Source: Comamonas composti DSM 21721 (GTDB taxonomy: Bacteria; Pseudomonadota; Gammaproteobacteria; Burkholderiales; Burkholderiaceae_C). From it: a stretch of DNA of 64,000 bases. Shown in pieces: positions 1 through 7,492 of the stretch; positions within the stretch are counted from its first letter, which is position 1, and the number at the start of each line of letters is the position of its first letter. The notes under the pieces are model-generated. The model was not told where the DNA came from and made no database searches. It was given only the letters and a program-made list of their open reading frames with translations. Where the stretch lies: assembly GCF_000429845.1 (NCBI RefSeq), contig NZ_AUCQ01000013.1, positions 1 through 64,000 on the forward strand. Reading direction: 5' to 3'. The translations under genes were made by a program, and so were the position numbers.

Positions 1-224
1 CGACGCAACTCCACGGTAATGGCCTCTTGCATGGGCGAGAGTGTCGTATGAAGCGTGTGGGGCCTGTGTGAAAGGTCTCGGGGACTCTCACGACGCTTCC
101 ATTTACGAACCGTCGCCAGGCTGATGTTGTAGCGCTGAGCCAATTGCTCATGGGTGGCTGACGAGGCCTTGATCTCAGCCCTTGTTTTGGGGGTGGTGCG
201 CGCCTGGGCATGTACTTGGCTCAT
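1..224 (-). CDS. IS481-family transposase, N-terminal part (runs off window)
   Basis: Read on the minus strand from an ATG at 224, the frame stays open to the window edge (74 codons). It begins MSQVHAQARTTPKTRAEIKA and continues with a helix-turn-helix (residues about 24-45, containing LAQRYNISLATVRKWKRR) and a HRPHTL.TTLSPMQEA stretch. This is the usual start of IS481-family DDE transposases, which cut and join the ends of their insertion sequence. The DDE catalytic domain lies outside the window, so intactness cannot be judged. It belongs to the chromosome flank, not to the ICE. Confidence 0.8.
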   Translation of the reverse strand, partial: MSQVHAQARTTPKTRAEIKASSATHEQLAQRYNISLATVRKWKRRESPRDLSHRPHTLHTTLSPMQEAITVELR

Positions 225-342
225 GTGATCTGCTCCCGTTGAAAGGACTCCAGGACACTGAGCATGATCTCTCTTGCTTCAAAGAGTGCCCAGCTTCTAC
301 GAGGGACATGATCACATGAGATGGAATACCAAGTGATTGAAA
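225..342. other. IS481 end and spacer to tRNA operon
   Basis: No gene is seen. Reading leftwards, the minus strand has TGTGATCATG starting at 316. IS481-type elements usually end in TGT, so 316 is a reasonable guess for the outer IS boundary. The second end is outside the window, so this cannot be confirmed here. Confidence 0.35.
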
Positions 343-369
343 CAAAAAAGGCCACCTGCTAGGATGGCC
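343..369 (-). terminator. Rho-independent terminator of the tRNA operon
   Basis: On the minus strand, GGCCA and TGGCC arms (350-354 and 365-369) form a hairpin followed by a run of T (343-349 on the plus strand reads as A). It lies 28 bases past the 3' end of tRNA-Cys and fits as the end of the Gly-Cys tRNA transcript. Confidence 0.7.
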
Positions 370-396
370 AGTTTTGTTGATTTTCTTAGAGGGATT

Positions 397-470
397 TGGA
401 GGCGCGAACCAGAGTCGAACTGGTCTAACCGGATTTGCAATCCGGGGCATAACCGCTTTGCTATCGCGCC
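397..470 (-). tRNA. tRNA-Cys (GCA)
   Basis: The minus strand gives a 74-nt cloverleaf with acceptor arms GGCGCGA and TCGCGCC, anticodon arm CCGGA/TCCGG around loop TTGCAAA (anticodon GCA), T arm CCAG/CTGG around TTCGACT, and an encoded TCCA 3' end. It follows tRNA-Gly by 48 bases in the same direction, so the two are probably one transcript. Confidence 0.95.
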
Positions 471-518
471 AATACTGACTAGTCTACCAGATAGCGATTA
501 CCTGTAGGCCTTATAGTT

Positions 519-594
519 TGGAGCGGGAAAACGGTCTCGAACCGTCGACCTCAACCTTGGCAAGGTTGCGCTCTACCAACTGAGCTATTCCCGC
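519..594 (-). tRNA. tRNA-Gly (GCC)
   Basis: The minus strand gives a 76-nt cloverleaf: acceptor arms GCGGGAA and TTCCCGC, anticodon arm CAACC/GGTTG around TTGCCAA (anticodon GCC), TTCGAGA in the T loop, and encoded TCCA. tRNA-Gly(GCC) is the insertion target of ICEclc and PAGI-2. The gene here is complete. The ICE lies on its 5' side, beyond a second tRNA-Gly 3' remnant at 648-665, so this copy is probably a tandem neighbour of the gene that was actually used. Confidence 0.95.
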
Positions 595-647
595 ACTTCT
601 GAAAGCTTTCACTTCCAAGATTTGCACGCTTTCGCATGCACGAAACT

Positions 648-665
648 GGAGCGGGAAACGAGTCA
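648..665 (-). other. Inferred left attachment site (att) of the ICE
   Basis: The minus strand reads GACTCGTTTCCCGCTCCA. It differs at one base from the 18-bp ICEclc core as I remember it (GTCTCGTTTCCCGCTCCA), which is the 3' end of tRNA-Gly. Its last 12 bases also match the 3' end of the intact tRNA-Gly at 519-594, in the same orientation. No 5' part of a tRNA accompanies it. This is what remains at the far end of an element that entered a tRNA-Gly gene. The partner site, with the restored tRNA, should lie at the other end of the ICE beyond the window. Confidence 0.7.
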
Positions 666-1448
666 TGCACTAGAGCGCTAAGTCTCTGTTTCCCAATCAC
701 TTTCTCCACTGTGGTGATCAGCGAAGGCCTCAATTATAGCCTTGTTTTTCGCCCTCGGCAACAAAGTTCATCCAGCGGCATCCACCAACGTCCAAGGACG
801 TTCCAACCGCCGCGTCGCTGTACCCGGAACCATCCTACCCCGTCCGCTTCCACCTGCGGCATCGCGACTGCGACGGAGGTTGGAACGGACCCGCGCTGAT
901 GCCGTACTCGCGCGCTCCTGCGTCGCCGATAGTGGACGCGCGTGAGCACAGCGACAAACACATATTGCACGCGCACGCCGTTGCACATGATTGAGTAGGA
1001 GCGTCACGCAACGGGCTCACACTGGGCACAGTGCTTCACTGCAGGATGCTATGTTGATATATCAGGATGCCGAACGGAGCATGACGCACCCGGCCTTCGT
1101 TCATGTCCACCTGGGCATCAGGTGCCGGGAACATCTCTCGCGCGCCCTGTGAAACCGCTGGGCTATCACACCATACCAAATCGGTCTTGATGGGCTTTGC
1201 GCCACCCATGACGCTGGTACCGTGAGCGCCAATATCGAGCTTGTGTCCTCATCGCTCGATGGGCCGGTAACCGATCAATTCTTGCACATTGGGCAAGACG
1301 AGGCCACCTGCGGCGGATGCCAATCATCTCGCCCGCCTACGTCCAGGGCATCGTCCCAGGCATCCGCCGCAGGCCATAACCGCACAACAGCCCTTGGCAG
1401 GGCAAGAAAGGAGCCGGTGATGTAGCGCATCCGAAAGGAGACGAAGAC
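666..1448. other. ICE left-terminal spacer without a recognised gene
   Basis: About 780 bases lie between the att core and the first gene. Several short open frames exist on both strands, but none has a convincing ribosome site or a recognisable protein. I see no clear terminator or repeat. Terminal spacers of this kind can hold recombinase arm sites or a transfer origin, but nothing in the sequence identifies one. Confidence 0.4.
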
Positions 1449-2195
1449 ATGCACAAGGACATTCCAACATCAAAGGTGTTCTATCGTCCCATCGAAGCCG
1501 CCATACGGTGGGCCGGGTTGCTGAGGTACCTGCCGATGATCCTGGCCGCGATCGCATCACCGCGCTTCTTGCCTCCATCGTTGAATTGCCCGCGATGGAA
1601 TGAGTGCCGGCTGTACTCGGAGCGCATCTATGACGGCATCCTCAACGGGGAGCTGCCCTACGGCCAGAATGGGATCACGCTCAATGACCCGAAGCTGCTG
1701 CAATCGCCGGATCTGACCGTTCGCCATGTCGATTTGAAGCGTTGGATGCGCACCCACTATCCCGAGCACCGGCCAGGATTCCTGTTCAGTCGTGGCGAAC
1801 GCATGGCGCACCCCTTCATCACCATGGAAACTGGACAGGCGATTCTGGTCGAGCGGCTAGCCCTTCAGGCCGCGCTGGAGCATGCCCGGTGTCAGATGCG
1901 GGAATTGCAGGAGCAGCACGACACCTTACTCAAGCAGTCTGCCGTGCTGCTGGCCTCCAAGCAATGCGAGATCAGCGAGCGGGCGGAGACGACGTATCTC
2001 AACATCATCGGCGGGATGCTGACGCTGATGCTGGGCCAGTCCCCTTCGGGTGTGCCTTACTCCAGCTTCAAAACGCAGGAGGCCCTCGTCTCGGCATTGG
2101 TCGCCCACTACGGCGGAACCATGGGCATCACGGAGCGAACTTTGAACGGCAAGTTCGCCAATGCCAGGAAGTACATCCGTAGCGCAAGCGGATGA
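1449..2195 (+). CDS. Conserved ICE left-end protein of unknown function
   Basis: A 248-residue protein with a good ribosome site (AAGGAG about ten bases before ATG 1449). It looks like the hypothetical protein that usually forms the outermost gene at the parA end of PAGI-2-type elements. Residues about 1-125 contain many aromatic and basic residues and a FLFSRGERMAHPF stretch. Residues about 130-165 form a predicted coiled coil (LERLALQAALEHARCQMRELQEQ-like heptads, two Cys). The C-terminal part (about 170-245) is a compact mixed helical segment ending in a basic RTLNGKFANARKYIR region. There is no signal peptide or membrane segment. It is transcribed towards alpA but separated from it by 118 bases. 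Function unknown; a DNA-binding or regulatory role would be a guess. Confidence 0.75.
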   Translation: MHKDIPTSKVFYRPIEAAIRWAGLLRYLPMILAAIASPRFLPPSLNCPRWNECRLYSERIYDGILNGELPYGQNGITLNDPKLLQSPDLTVRHVDLKRWMRTHYPEHRPGFLFSRGERMAHPFITMETGQAILVERLALQAALEHARCQMRELQEQHDTLLKQSAVLLASKQCEISERAETTYLNIIGGMLTLMLGQSPSGVPYSSFKTQEALVSALVAHYGGTMGITERTLNGKFANARKYIRSASG

Positions 2196-2226
2196 GGTTT
2201 CCCAGCTTGTATGTGCAGTCGCGGAG

Positions 2227-2270
2227 ATTGCATTTGCAATGCCTTTTCTCGGTCATGTCTATTGAATAGA
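2227..2270. promoter_or_regulatory. Palindromes in the alpA promoter region
   Basis: Two dyads lie between the first gene and alpA: ATTGC-ATTT-GCAAT (2227-2240) and the perfect 6-1-6 palindrome TCTATTGAATAGA (2258-2270), which is 44 bases before the AlpA start. In ICEclc the promoter before alpA is the control point that the activator BisR turns on. These dyads are therefore good candidates for operator sites. The binding protein is not known from this sequence. Confidence 0.5.
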
Positions 2271-2313
2271 GGTCACGCCAACAAACGCCACCGAGCGTTC
2301 AGGAGTGACCGCC

Positions 2314-2526
2314 ATGTCGCAGACACCTGTACTCCCGCCGAACGAGCGCCGCATCCTGCGCCTCGATGAAGTCGAGGCCAAGTCCGGCTTCAAACGCGCC
2401 CACATCTACAACCTGATGAAGAAGCGCCAGTTCCCCCAGGCGCTGCGCCTGGGCGTGCGTGCCGTCGGCTGGGATTCGATCGAAATCGACCAGTGGATCG
2501 CCGAGCGCCTCAACCACCGGACCTGA
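2314..2526 (+). CDS. alpA: AlpA-family excisionase/transcription regulator
   Basis: A 70-residue protein. A GTG nine bases earlier is possible, but AGGAG at 2301-2305 is best spaced for ATG 2314. The fold is the winged MerR-like helix-turn-helix of phage AlpA/excisionase proteins: RILRLDEVEAKSGFKRAHIYNLMKK (about 13-37) followed by FPQALRLG and a VGWDSIEIDQWIAERL wing. AlpA proteins bind DNA and act as regulators or recombination directionality factors. It opens the gene cluster alpA-parA-hicA-like-parB-DUF2857, which in ICEclc is one bistably controlled transcript. Confidence 0.88.
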   Translation: MSQTPVLPPNERRILRLDEVEAKSGFKRAHIYNLMKKRQFPQALRLGVRAVGWDSIEIDQWIAERLNHRT

Positions 2527-2568
2527 CTCGTTCTCCCGCGGATTTCCCATTCCTAGACGGAGAGCGCC

Positions 2569-3444
2569 ATGCAGGTCGTATCCATCATTTCAACGAAAGG
2601 CGGCGTCGGCAAGACCACGACGGCCGCAAATCTCGGCGGACTCGTCGCCGATGCGGGGCTGCGCGTGCTGCTGCTCGATCTCGACGTACAGCCCACGCTG
2701 TCGTCATACTACGAGCTGGCTCACCGCGCGCCTGGCGGCATCTATGAGTTGCTGGCCTTCAACGAGCGCGACCTTGGCCAGCTCGTGTCCCGCACCATCA
2801 TCGCGGGCCTGGACCTGGTGCTCTCCAACGATCACCGGAGCGAACTGAACACCTTGCTGCTGCACGCGCCGGATGGGCGCTTGCGGCTGCGGCACCTGCT
2901 GCCGGCACTGGCTCCCCTCTACGACCTGGTACTGATCGATACCCAGGGCGCGCGCAGCGTGGCCTTGGAGATGGCAGTACTGGCCTCCGACTTGGCGCTG
3001 TCGCCCGTGACCCCGGAAATTCTCGCCGCCCGCGAACTGCGCCGCGGCACGATGCAGTTGCTGGAAGACATCGCGCCGTATCGCCACCTCGGCATCGAGC
3101 CGCCACCGCTGCATCTGCTCATCAACCGCGTGCATCCGGTCTCTGCCAACGCACGGCTGATCCAGCAGGCCCTGCGCGACCTGTTCCAGGACCATGCCGG
3201 CATTCGCGTGCTCGCCACCGGCGTGCCGGCCATCGAAGCGTATCCACGCGCCGCAACACGCGGCCTGCCGGTGCATCGGGTCGAGTACCGCCTGCCGCCA
3301 GGCAGAGTCGCGCCCGCCGCGCTCGATACGATGCGCGCGCTGGCCAGCGAACTGTTCCCTCAGTGGCAGGACCAGTTCGCTCAAGTGTCAGGCCGCCTGC
3401 AACGACCTCTTGAAACCGGGAGGCCCCATGGCGAACGCACATGA
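2569..3444 (+). CDS. parA: ParA/Soj-family partition ATPase
   Basis: A 291-residue protein with the deviant Walker A box KGGVGKTT at residues 10-17, a switch region LLLDLDVQPTLS at about 34-45, and VLIDTQGARS further on, as in ParA/MinD ATPases. Such ATPases move ParB-DNA complexes and help keep replicating, excised ICE copies. It starts at ATG 2569 after GGAGAGCGCC and overlaps the next gene by 17 bases, so the two are translationally linked. No N-terminal DNA-binding domain is present, as is usual for this ICE group. Confidence 0.93.
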   Translation: MQVVSIISTKGGVGKTTTAANLGGLVADAGLRVLLLDLDVQPTLSSYYELAHRAPGGIYELLAFNERDLGQLVSRTIIAGLDLVLSNDHRSELNTLLLHAPDGRLRLRHLLPALAPLYDLVLIDTQGARSVALEMAVLASDLALSPVTPEILAARELRRGTMQLLEDIAPYRHLGIEPPPLHLLINRVHPVSANARLIQQALRDLFQDHAGIRVLATGVPAIEAYPRAATRGLPVHRVEYRLPPGRVAPAALDTMRALASELFPQWQDQFAQVSGRLQRPLETGRPHGERT

Positions 3445-3688
3445 ATTGGCCCGCGGGCACAAGCGGCTGCGCGCCTTGATCGAGTTCGCGGTGGGCGAAG
3501 GCTGGCACGTCAAGCGCACACGCGGTGGGCACCTCAAGTTCACCAAGGTCGGTTGCGCCGCGATCTACACCAGCTCGACCGCGAGTGACCACCGGGCCGA
3601 ACTGAATGCCCGTGCGCAGATCCGACTCGCCGAGCGAGAGGCCCGCATGGCACAGGCCGGCGGCTTCGGAGGATGCGGCCATGTCTGA
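3428..3688 (+). CDS. Small HicA-like protein between ParA and ParB
   Basis: An 86-residue protein starting at ATG 3428, inside the end of parA, and running 8 bases into parB. The core FAVGEGWHVKRTRGGHLKFTKVG resembles the double-stranded RNA-binding-like fold of HicA/YcfA proteins, with a His in the GGHLKF motif. The position between parA and parB matches the gene called shi in ICEclc. No HicB partner is next to it, so a classic toxin role is not supported. A regulatory role within the parA-parB switch is an inference from position. Confidence 0.7.
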   Translation: MANAHELARGHKRLRALIEFAVGEGWHVKRTRGGHLKFTKVGCAAIYTSSTASDHRAELNARAQIRLAEREARMAQAGGFGGCGHV

Positions 3689-5342
3689 CATGACCTCGCA
3701 GGACATGGCTGGCAAGCTGCTCGCAGCCGGGTTCGAGCGCAACGGTCCAACGGCCACGGCATTAAGCGATCCGATCGCCGACACACCCATGGTCGTGACG
3801 CTGGACCAGTTGCGCCCCTACGACCACGACCCGCGCAAGAAGCGCAATCCGGCCTATGAGGAAATCAAGGCATCGATCCGCGAACGCGGCCTGGATGCGG
3901 CACCGGCCATCACCCGGCGTCCAGGCGAGGACCACTACATCATCCGCAACGGTGGCAACACGCGGCTGGCGATCCTGCGTGAACTGTGGTCGGAGACCAA
4001 GGACGAACGCTTTTTCCGCATATCGTGCCTGTTCCGCCCGTGGCCCGAGCGCGGCGAGATCGTCGCGCTGACCGGGCATCTCGCGGAGAACGAACTGCGC
4101 GGCGGCCTTACCTTCATCGAGCGAGCCCTGGGCGTGGAGAAGGCGCGCGAGTTCTACGAACTGGAAAGCGGCATCCCGCTGAGCCAGTCCGAACTGGCCC
4201 GCCGCCTGGCCGCCGACGGATACCCCGTGCAGCAGTCGCACATCAGCAGGATGGCCGACGCCGTGCGCTACCTGCTGCCCGCGATCCCGACCGTGCTCTA
4301 TGCCGGGCTGGGGCGCCACCAGGTCGAACGGCTATCTGTCATGCGCAAGGCCAGCGAGCGCACCTGGGAGCACTACGCCAGGGGCCGCTCCCTGGCTCAG
4401 GACTTCGACGACTTCTTCCAGGAGGTGCTGTCGCAGTTTGATGTTCAGGCCGACGAGTTTTCCGCACAGCGCGTACAGGACGAGCTGATCGGGCAGATGG
4501 CCGAGCTGCTGGGCATCGACTACGACGTACTCGCTCTGGACATGACCGAATCCGAGAGCCGCCAACGCGCATTGGTCAGCGACCCGACGCTGCCCTCGAA
4601 GCCGCCTACCTTGCCTGATCCGGGGGCCGTCGCGCGTCCACCTGCCGAAATCGCACTGCCGGCCGCGATGCCTGCGCCGCCTGCAGACCCGCCAGCGGCT
4701 GCAACCTCGACGCGCGAGAGCGATGCGGATGCCAGCCAGGCGGGCACGGCCAGCCTCGCGCCGACTGGTGATCTGCTTGCCGAGCACATCGTCTCGCCGG
4801 CACCGACCACCGAACGGCTTCAGTCCATCCAGCGCATGCTCGCCGATCAGTTGGGCGACGCGCTGCCGCCCGATTTTTCGGCGAGCGTCTTGCAGTCCAT
4901 CCCGGTGCAGGCCGGCGGGCTGTATCCGATCTCCGATGTCTGGTACATCGATCCTGGCCTGGACACGCCTGACCGGTTGCGCATCCACATCGCGCAGTTC
5001 GCCCGCGAGATCGCGGACGAGGCGGACCTGGGCGAATGCATCGATGACCGTCCAGACGGTATCGGCTTCGCATGCCATACCCATACCCAGGCCCCGGCGC
5101 TGCGGGGCCGTGCCGTCCTCACGCTGCTGGTCTGTCTGGCCGGCCAGCAGCCCGCCGACGTCGGCCTGGACAACGGGCAAGTCATCATCGACCTGCCGGC
5201 GTTGCTGCACGGCCAGGGCCAAAGTGGCGGCACCGAAGCCCGTCGATTGAGCGACACCGCGCTGGTCAAGCTGTTCCGACTGCTGCGGCTGGCTCGGCGC
5301 CTGCTCGACCTCGAAGCCGACGCCGCAGGCTCTGGAACCTGA
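3681..5342 (+). CDS. parB: ParB-family protein of ICEs (TIGR03764-like; BisD-like position)
   Basis: A 553-residue protein beginning at ATG 3681 after GGAGG. Residues about 38-56 hold the ParB start motif (VTLDQLRPYDHDPRKKRN), GGNTR lies at 91-95, and a helix-turn-helix follows at about 175-200 (SELARRLAADGYPVQQSHISRM). Residues about 295-375 form a Pro/Ala-rich linker, and a folded C-terminal domain follows (about 390-550). This is the large ICE-type ParB. In ICEclc the equivalent gene product, BisD, together with BisC, activates transfer genes, so it may be part of an activator as well as a partition protein. Confidence 0.88.
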   Translation: MSDMTSQDMAGKLLAAGFERNGPTATALSDPIADTPMVVTLDQLRPYDHDPRKKRNPAYEEIKASIRERGLDAAPAITRRPGEDHYIIRNGGNTRLAILRELWSETKDERFFRISCLFRPWPERGEIVALTGHLAENELRGGLTFIERALGVEKAREFYELESGIPLSQSELARRLAADGYPVQQSHISRMADAVRYLLPAIPTVLYAGLGRHQVERLSVMRKASERTWEHYARGRSLAQDFDDFFQEVLSQFDVQADEFSAQRVQDELIGQMAELLGIDYDVLALDMTESESRQRALVSDPTLPSKPPTLPDPGAVARPPAEIALPAAMPAPPADPPAAATSTRESDADASQAGTASLAPTGDLLAEHIVSPAPTTERLQSIQRMLADQLGDALPPDFSASVLQSIPVQAGGLYPISDVWYIDPGLDTPDRLRIHIAQFAREIADEADLGECIDDRPDGIGFACHTHTQAPALRGRAVLTLLVCLAGQQPADVGLDNGQVIIDLPALLHGQGQSGGTEARRLSDTALVKLFRLLRLARRLLDLEADAAGSGT

Positions 5343-5357
5343 GCAAGGGAGGCCAGC

Positions 5358-5918
5358 ATGTCCGCACCACACCCACTCAACCAAGCCGTCATCGCCCAGG
5401 CCCTTTACGACCTGCGCAATGGGCAACTGCGCCGCTGCAAGCTGATGGGGTTTGGCGAGGAAGACCTGGACGCCCTCAAGCATCCTGCGTTGATCAGCGT
5501 GTTGGCCAACGCCAATGTCTCCTGGTGCTCGGTGACCGTCAACCGCGAAGTGCTCCGGCGGCTGCTCAAGCAGGCGCAGGACGTAGAGAAGGAAATTGCC
5601 ACGGTCGATCGCATGTTGCGCCTGGGTGCCAGCACGGAGATGGTCAGCCGCTTCTATGGCCTGACCCATCAGGAAGTCGCCTTGCGACGGGAAATCCTCG
5701 GCCTGCCCAAACGCAAGGGGCGCCATCCCGTCCTGGACGAGACCCAGGACACCGAACTGTGGCGGCAGTGGAAGGCCGTGACCAGCAGCAGGAACGTCGA
5801 TCTGGAGGACGACACCTCGATTCTCGATGCGGCCATGGACCTGGCCGAGGGCATGTCACTGCCACTCTCTGTGGTCTGGGCCGCGATCAAGAGCTGGGTT
5901 GATCAGGGGTTGGGTTGA
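5358..5918 (+). CDS. DUF2857 protein (BisC-like putative transcription activator subunit)
   Basis: A 186-residue protein, 15 bases after parB, with GGGAGG before ATG 5358. The sequence fits the DUF2857 family of ICEs: an N-terminal helical part, MLRLGASTEMVSRFYGLTHQEVALRRE (about 94-120), which is helix-turn-helix-like, and an acidic C-terminal helix. In ICEclc the gene after parB encodes BisC, reported to be distantly like the flagellar activator FlhC and to work with BisD. The same role is inferred here from family and position. It is the last gene before the replication protein, with only 3 bases between them. Confidence 0.8.
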   Translation: MSAPHPLNQAVIAQALYDLRNGQLRRCKLMGFGEEDLDALKHPALISVLANANVSWCSVTVNREVLRRLLKQAQDVEKEIATVDRMLRLGASTEMVSRFYGLTHQEVALRREILGLPKRKGRHPVLDETQDTELWRQWKAVTSSRNVDLEDDTSILDAAMDLAEGMSLPLSVVWAAIKSWVDQGLG

Positions 5919-5921
5919 GCC

Positions 5922-7175
5922 ATGGCTGTGGACGACGCCGCACCGCGAGCCCAACGCCCTGGCCCCGTCTCACTCGCAGACTTGTTCGACGCTGCGCTGA
6001 AGGACCTCGCGCCCAGGCCCAGCCCCAGCGCGCCATCGCCCATGCCGACGTCGATACCGACACCAACACCCCCGGCATCCGGCGATGCCTTCCTGTTCAG
6101 CGGCAATCGGCACGAGACCGTTCCGCGGCGGCTGTTCCTCGACCGCCGCCTGACACCGCTGGAGCGCAACGCCTGGCAGGTGTTCCGGCTGATGCTAAAC
6201 GACGACGGGGTGACGGCGTTCCCCACCTATGAGCAGTTGCGTCCCTGGCTGGCGTCCATGCCCTGCGCGGGACAGGCCTCCCATGAGACTGTCGCGCGGG
6301 CGCTGACGCTGCTGCGTCTGACACGGTGGCTGAGCCTCGTGCAACGACGGCGCGACCCCAAGACCGGCCGCATCCTCGGCAACCTCTACGTCCTGCACGA
6401 CGAGCCCTTGACACCGTTCGAGGCGATGCAGCTCGACGCCGACTACCTCGCGCTGGTCAGCCAGTCCTTGGACCATTCGGCCAAGGCCGTCCAGATGGTC
6501 GGCTTGAACACGCTCAGGGAGATCGCGGAAGACCCGCTGCTGTCCGGCCGCACGCTGCCGTCGCGGTTGCAGGTCCTGGCGGGACGCCTCGCCAGCCAAG
6601 GCGTCCCGGCCACCGAAAGTTATCCACAGGAGGATGCCGTCCACGATTCCGAAGAAGGGATTTCGAGCCTTCTTCGGAATGCCGAGAACCCGTCTTCGGA
6701 TTCCGAAGCAGGGTTGAAACCCGCGCCAGACGGCGCTCTTCGGAATCCGAAGCAGGCCCGTACAGTACGTAGTAGTTGTATTAATGAAGTACGTACTACC
6801 GCGCAAGCGCGCGCGTTGGGCGATCTGCAATGGCCCAAGCGCTTCACGGAACTGAAGGCGGAACAGCAGGCAGGAGCCAGGATGGCCTTGCAGCAGGTCG
6901 ATGCCTCGCTGAGGCAAGCCGTGCTGGACGAATGGGCCGCACGATGCAGCAACCATGGCATCCGCAATCCTGCGGGGTATCTGTTCGGCATCATCCAGCG
7001 CGCCATCCACGGCGAGTTCAATGCCTGGGCCAAGCAAGACGCGCCATCAAAAAACACGTCGCCAAATGAGCGACCACCACCCACGCCGCCGCCCCAGCCA
7101 CAGAGCAAGCCAGTGCCACCGGAAGTGGCCAAGCAACACATCGAACGGCTGCGCAATCTGCTCGCCAGCAAGTGA
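5922..7175 (+). CDS. STY4528-like ICE replication protein
   Basis: A 417-residue protein whose ATG lies 3 bases after the DUF2857 stop. Residues 1-45 are Pro/Ala-rich. Residues about 55-165 form a conserved domain (FLFSGNRHETVPRRLFLDRRLTPLERNAWQ, then a winged-helix-like FPTYEQLRPWL...SHETVARALTLLRLTRWL). This matches the STY4528 family, described as pathogenicity-island replication proteins. A second conserved region is at about 305-370 (KRFTELKAEQQAG...AGYLFGIIQRAIHGEFN), followed by a Pro-rich tail. The DNA coding the middle linker (residues about 233-293) contains a DnaA box, palindromes and AT-rich sequence that look like a replication origin. Confidence 0.75.
   Translation: MAVDDAAPRAQRPGPVSLADLFDAALKDLAPRPSPSAPSPMPTSIPTPTPPASGDAFLFSGNRHETVPRRLFLDRRLTPLERNAWQVFRLMLNDDGVTAFPTYEQLRPWLASMPCAGQASHETVARALTLLRLTRWLSLVQRRRDPKTGRILGNLYVLHDEPLTPFEAMQLDADYLALVSQSLDHSAKAVQMVGLNTLREIAEDPLLSGRTLPSRLQVLAGRLASQGVPATESYPQEDAVHDSEEGISSLLRNAENPSSDSEAGLKPAPDGALRNPKQARTVRSSCINEVRTTAQARALGDLQWPKRFTELKAEQQAGARMALQQVDASLRQAVLDEWAARCSNHGIRNPAGYLFGIIQRAIHGEFNAWAKQDAPSKNTSPNERPPPTPPPQPQSKPVPPEVAKQHIERLRNLLASK
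6620..6800. other. Putative replication origin inside the STY4528-like gene
   Basis: In order: a perfect consensus DnaA box TTATCCACA (6620-6628); a 13-bp inverted repeat, ATTCCGAAGAAGG (6646-6658) against its complement (6668-6680); two 7-1-7 palindromes CTTCGGATTCCGAAG (6694-6708) and CTTCGGAATCCGAAG (6738-6752); two direct copies of AGTACGTA (about 6764 and 6791) around the AT-rich stretch TAGTAGTTGTATTAATGAAG. The code here is a low-complexity linker, so it is free to carry DNA signals. The arrangement is that of an iteron origin. ParB or BisDC binding sites are an alternative reading of the palindromes. Confidence 0.55.
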
Positions 7176-7219
7176 TCTGATCTGCCAGGTCGCGAAGCAG
7201 ATGCCCATGGCCGCCAGTG

Positions 7220-7242
7220 GAGCTATCCCCTGGGGATAGTTC
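7220..7242. repeat. 23-bp palindrome, copy 1
   Basis: Arm GAGCTATCCCC, centre T, then the complementary arm with one mismatch (GGGGATAGTTC). The same sequence recurs at 7352-7374, and a perfect version is at 9382-9404. Copies flank the InrR-like/DUF3158/ssb cluster, so a shared operator is likely. Confidence 0.85.
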
Positions 7243-7351
7243 AACGCTTGGGCACGACGCCGAACAGGTGCAGGTCTGGCATTGGGCATCTGCCGCAGTA
7301 TGGGCGCTGTTCGCCCTGAACGCCGCGAACAGGCTTCCTTGGCGTTCCATG

Positions 7352-7374
7352 GAGCTATCCCCTGGGGATAGTTC
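7352..7374. repeat. 23-bp palindrome, copy 2
   Basis: Identical over all 23 bases to the copy at 7220-7242, 132 bases downstream of it, and 119 bases before the InrR-like start codon. The identity also extends one base to the left (G). Confidence 0.85.
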
Positions 7375-7492
7375 GCGCCGCATGCAACCGCCACGCCCTG
7401 AACCGGGGCCGTGCGGGTTTCGGTTTGTTGACTGACTGCCTTCCGCTTCCTGCCGAAGCTGGCCGCTCCTTTTCCAACAACGAGCGGACACC

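Larger units (their letters stand above)
7176..7492. promoter_or_regulatory. Control region before the PFL_4669 (InrR-like) gene
   Basis: These 317 bases hold no gene but carry two near-identical 23-bp palindromes at 7220-7242 and 7352-7374. The gene that follows corresponds by family and place to inrR of ICEclc, whose promoter is switched on only in transfer-competent cells. The region is the obvious place for that promoter, though I cannot assign -35 and -10 boxes with confidence. Confidence 0.55.

Noticed and set aside
666-1448. Short open frames on both strands near the left ICE end
   Set aside because: They overlap each other in several frames, are Arg-rich, and none has a ribosome site or known relatives.
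6646-6752. TTCGGAATCCGAA-type repeats as a CRISPR array
   Set aside because: The repeats are palindromes of 15 bases or less with uneven spacing, inside a coding frame, and no cas genes are near.
7220-7374. The 23-bp palindromes as rho-independent terminators
   Set aside because: The arms are strong but no T run follows any of the copies, and the sequence is kept as DNA in three places. An operator explains it better.
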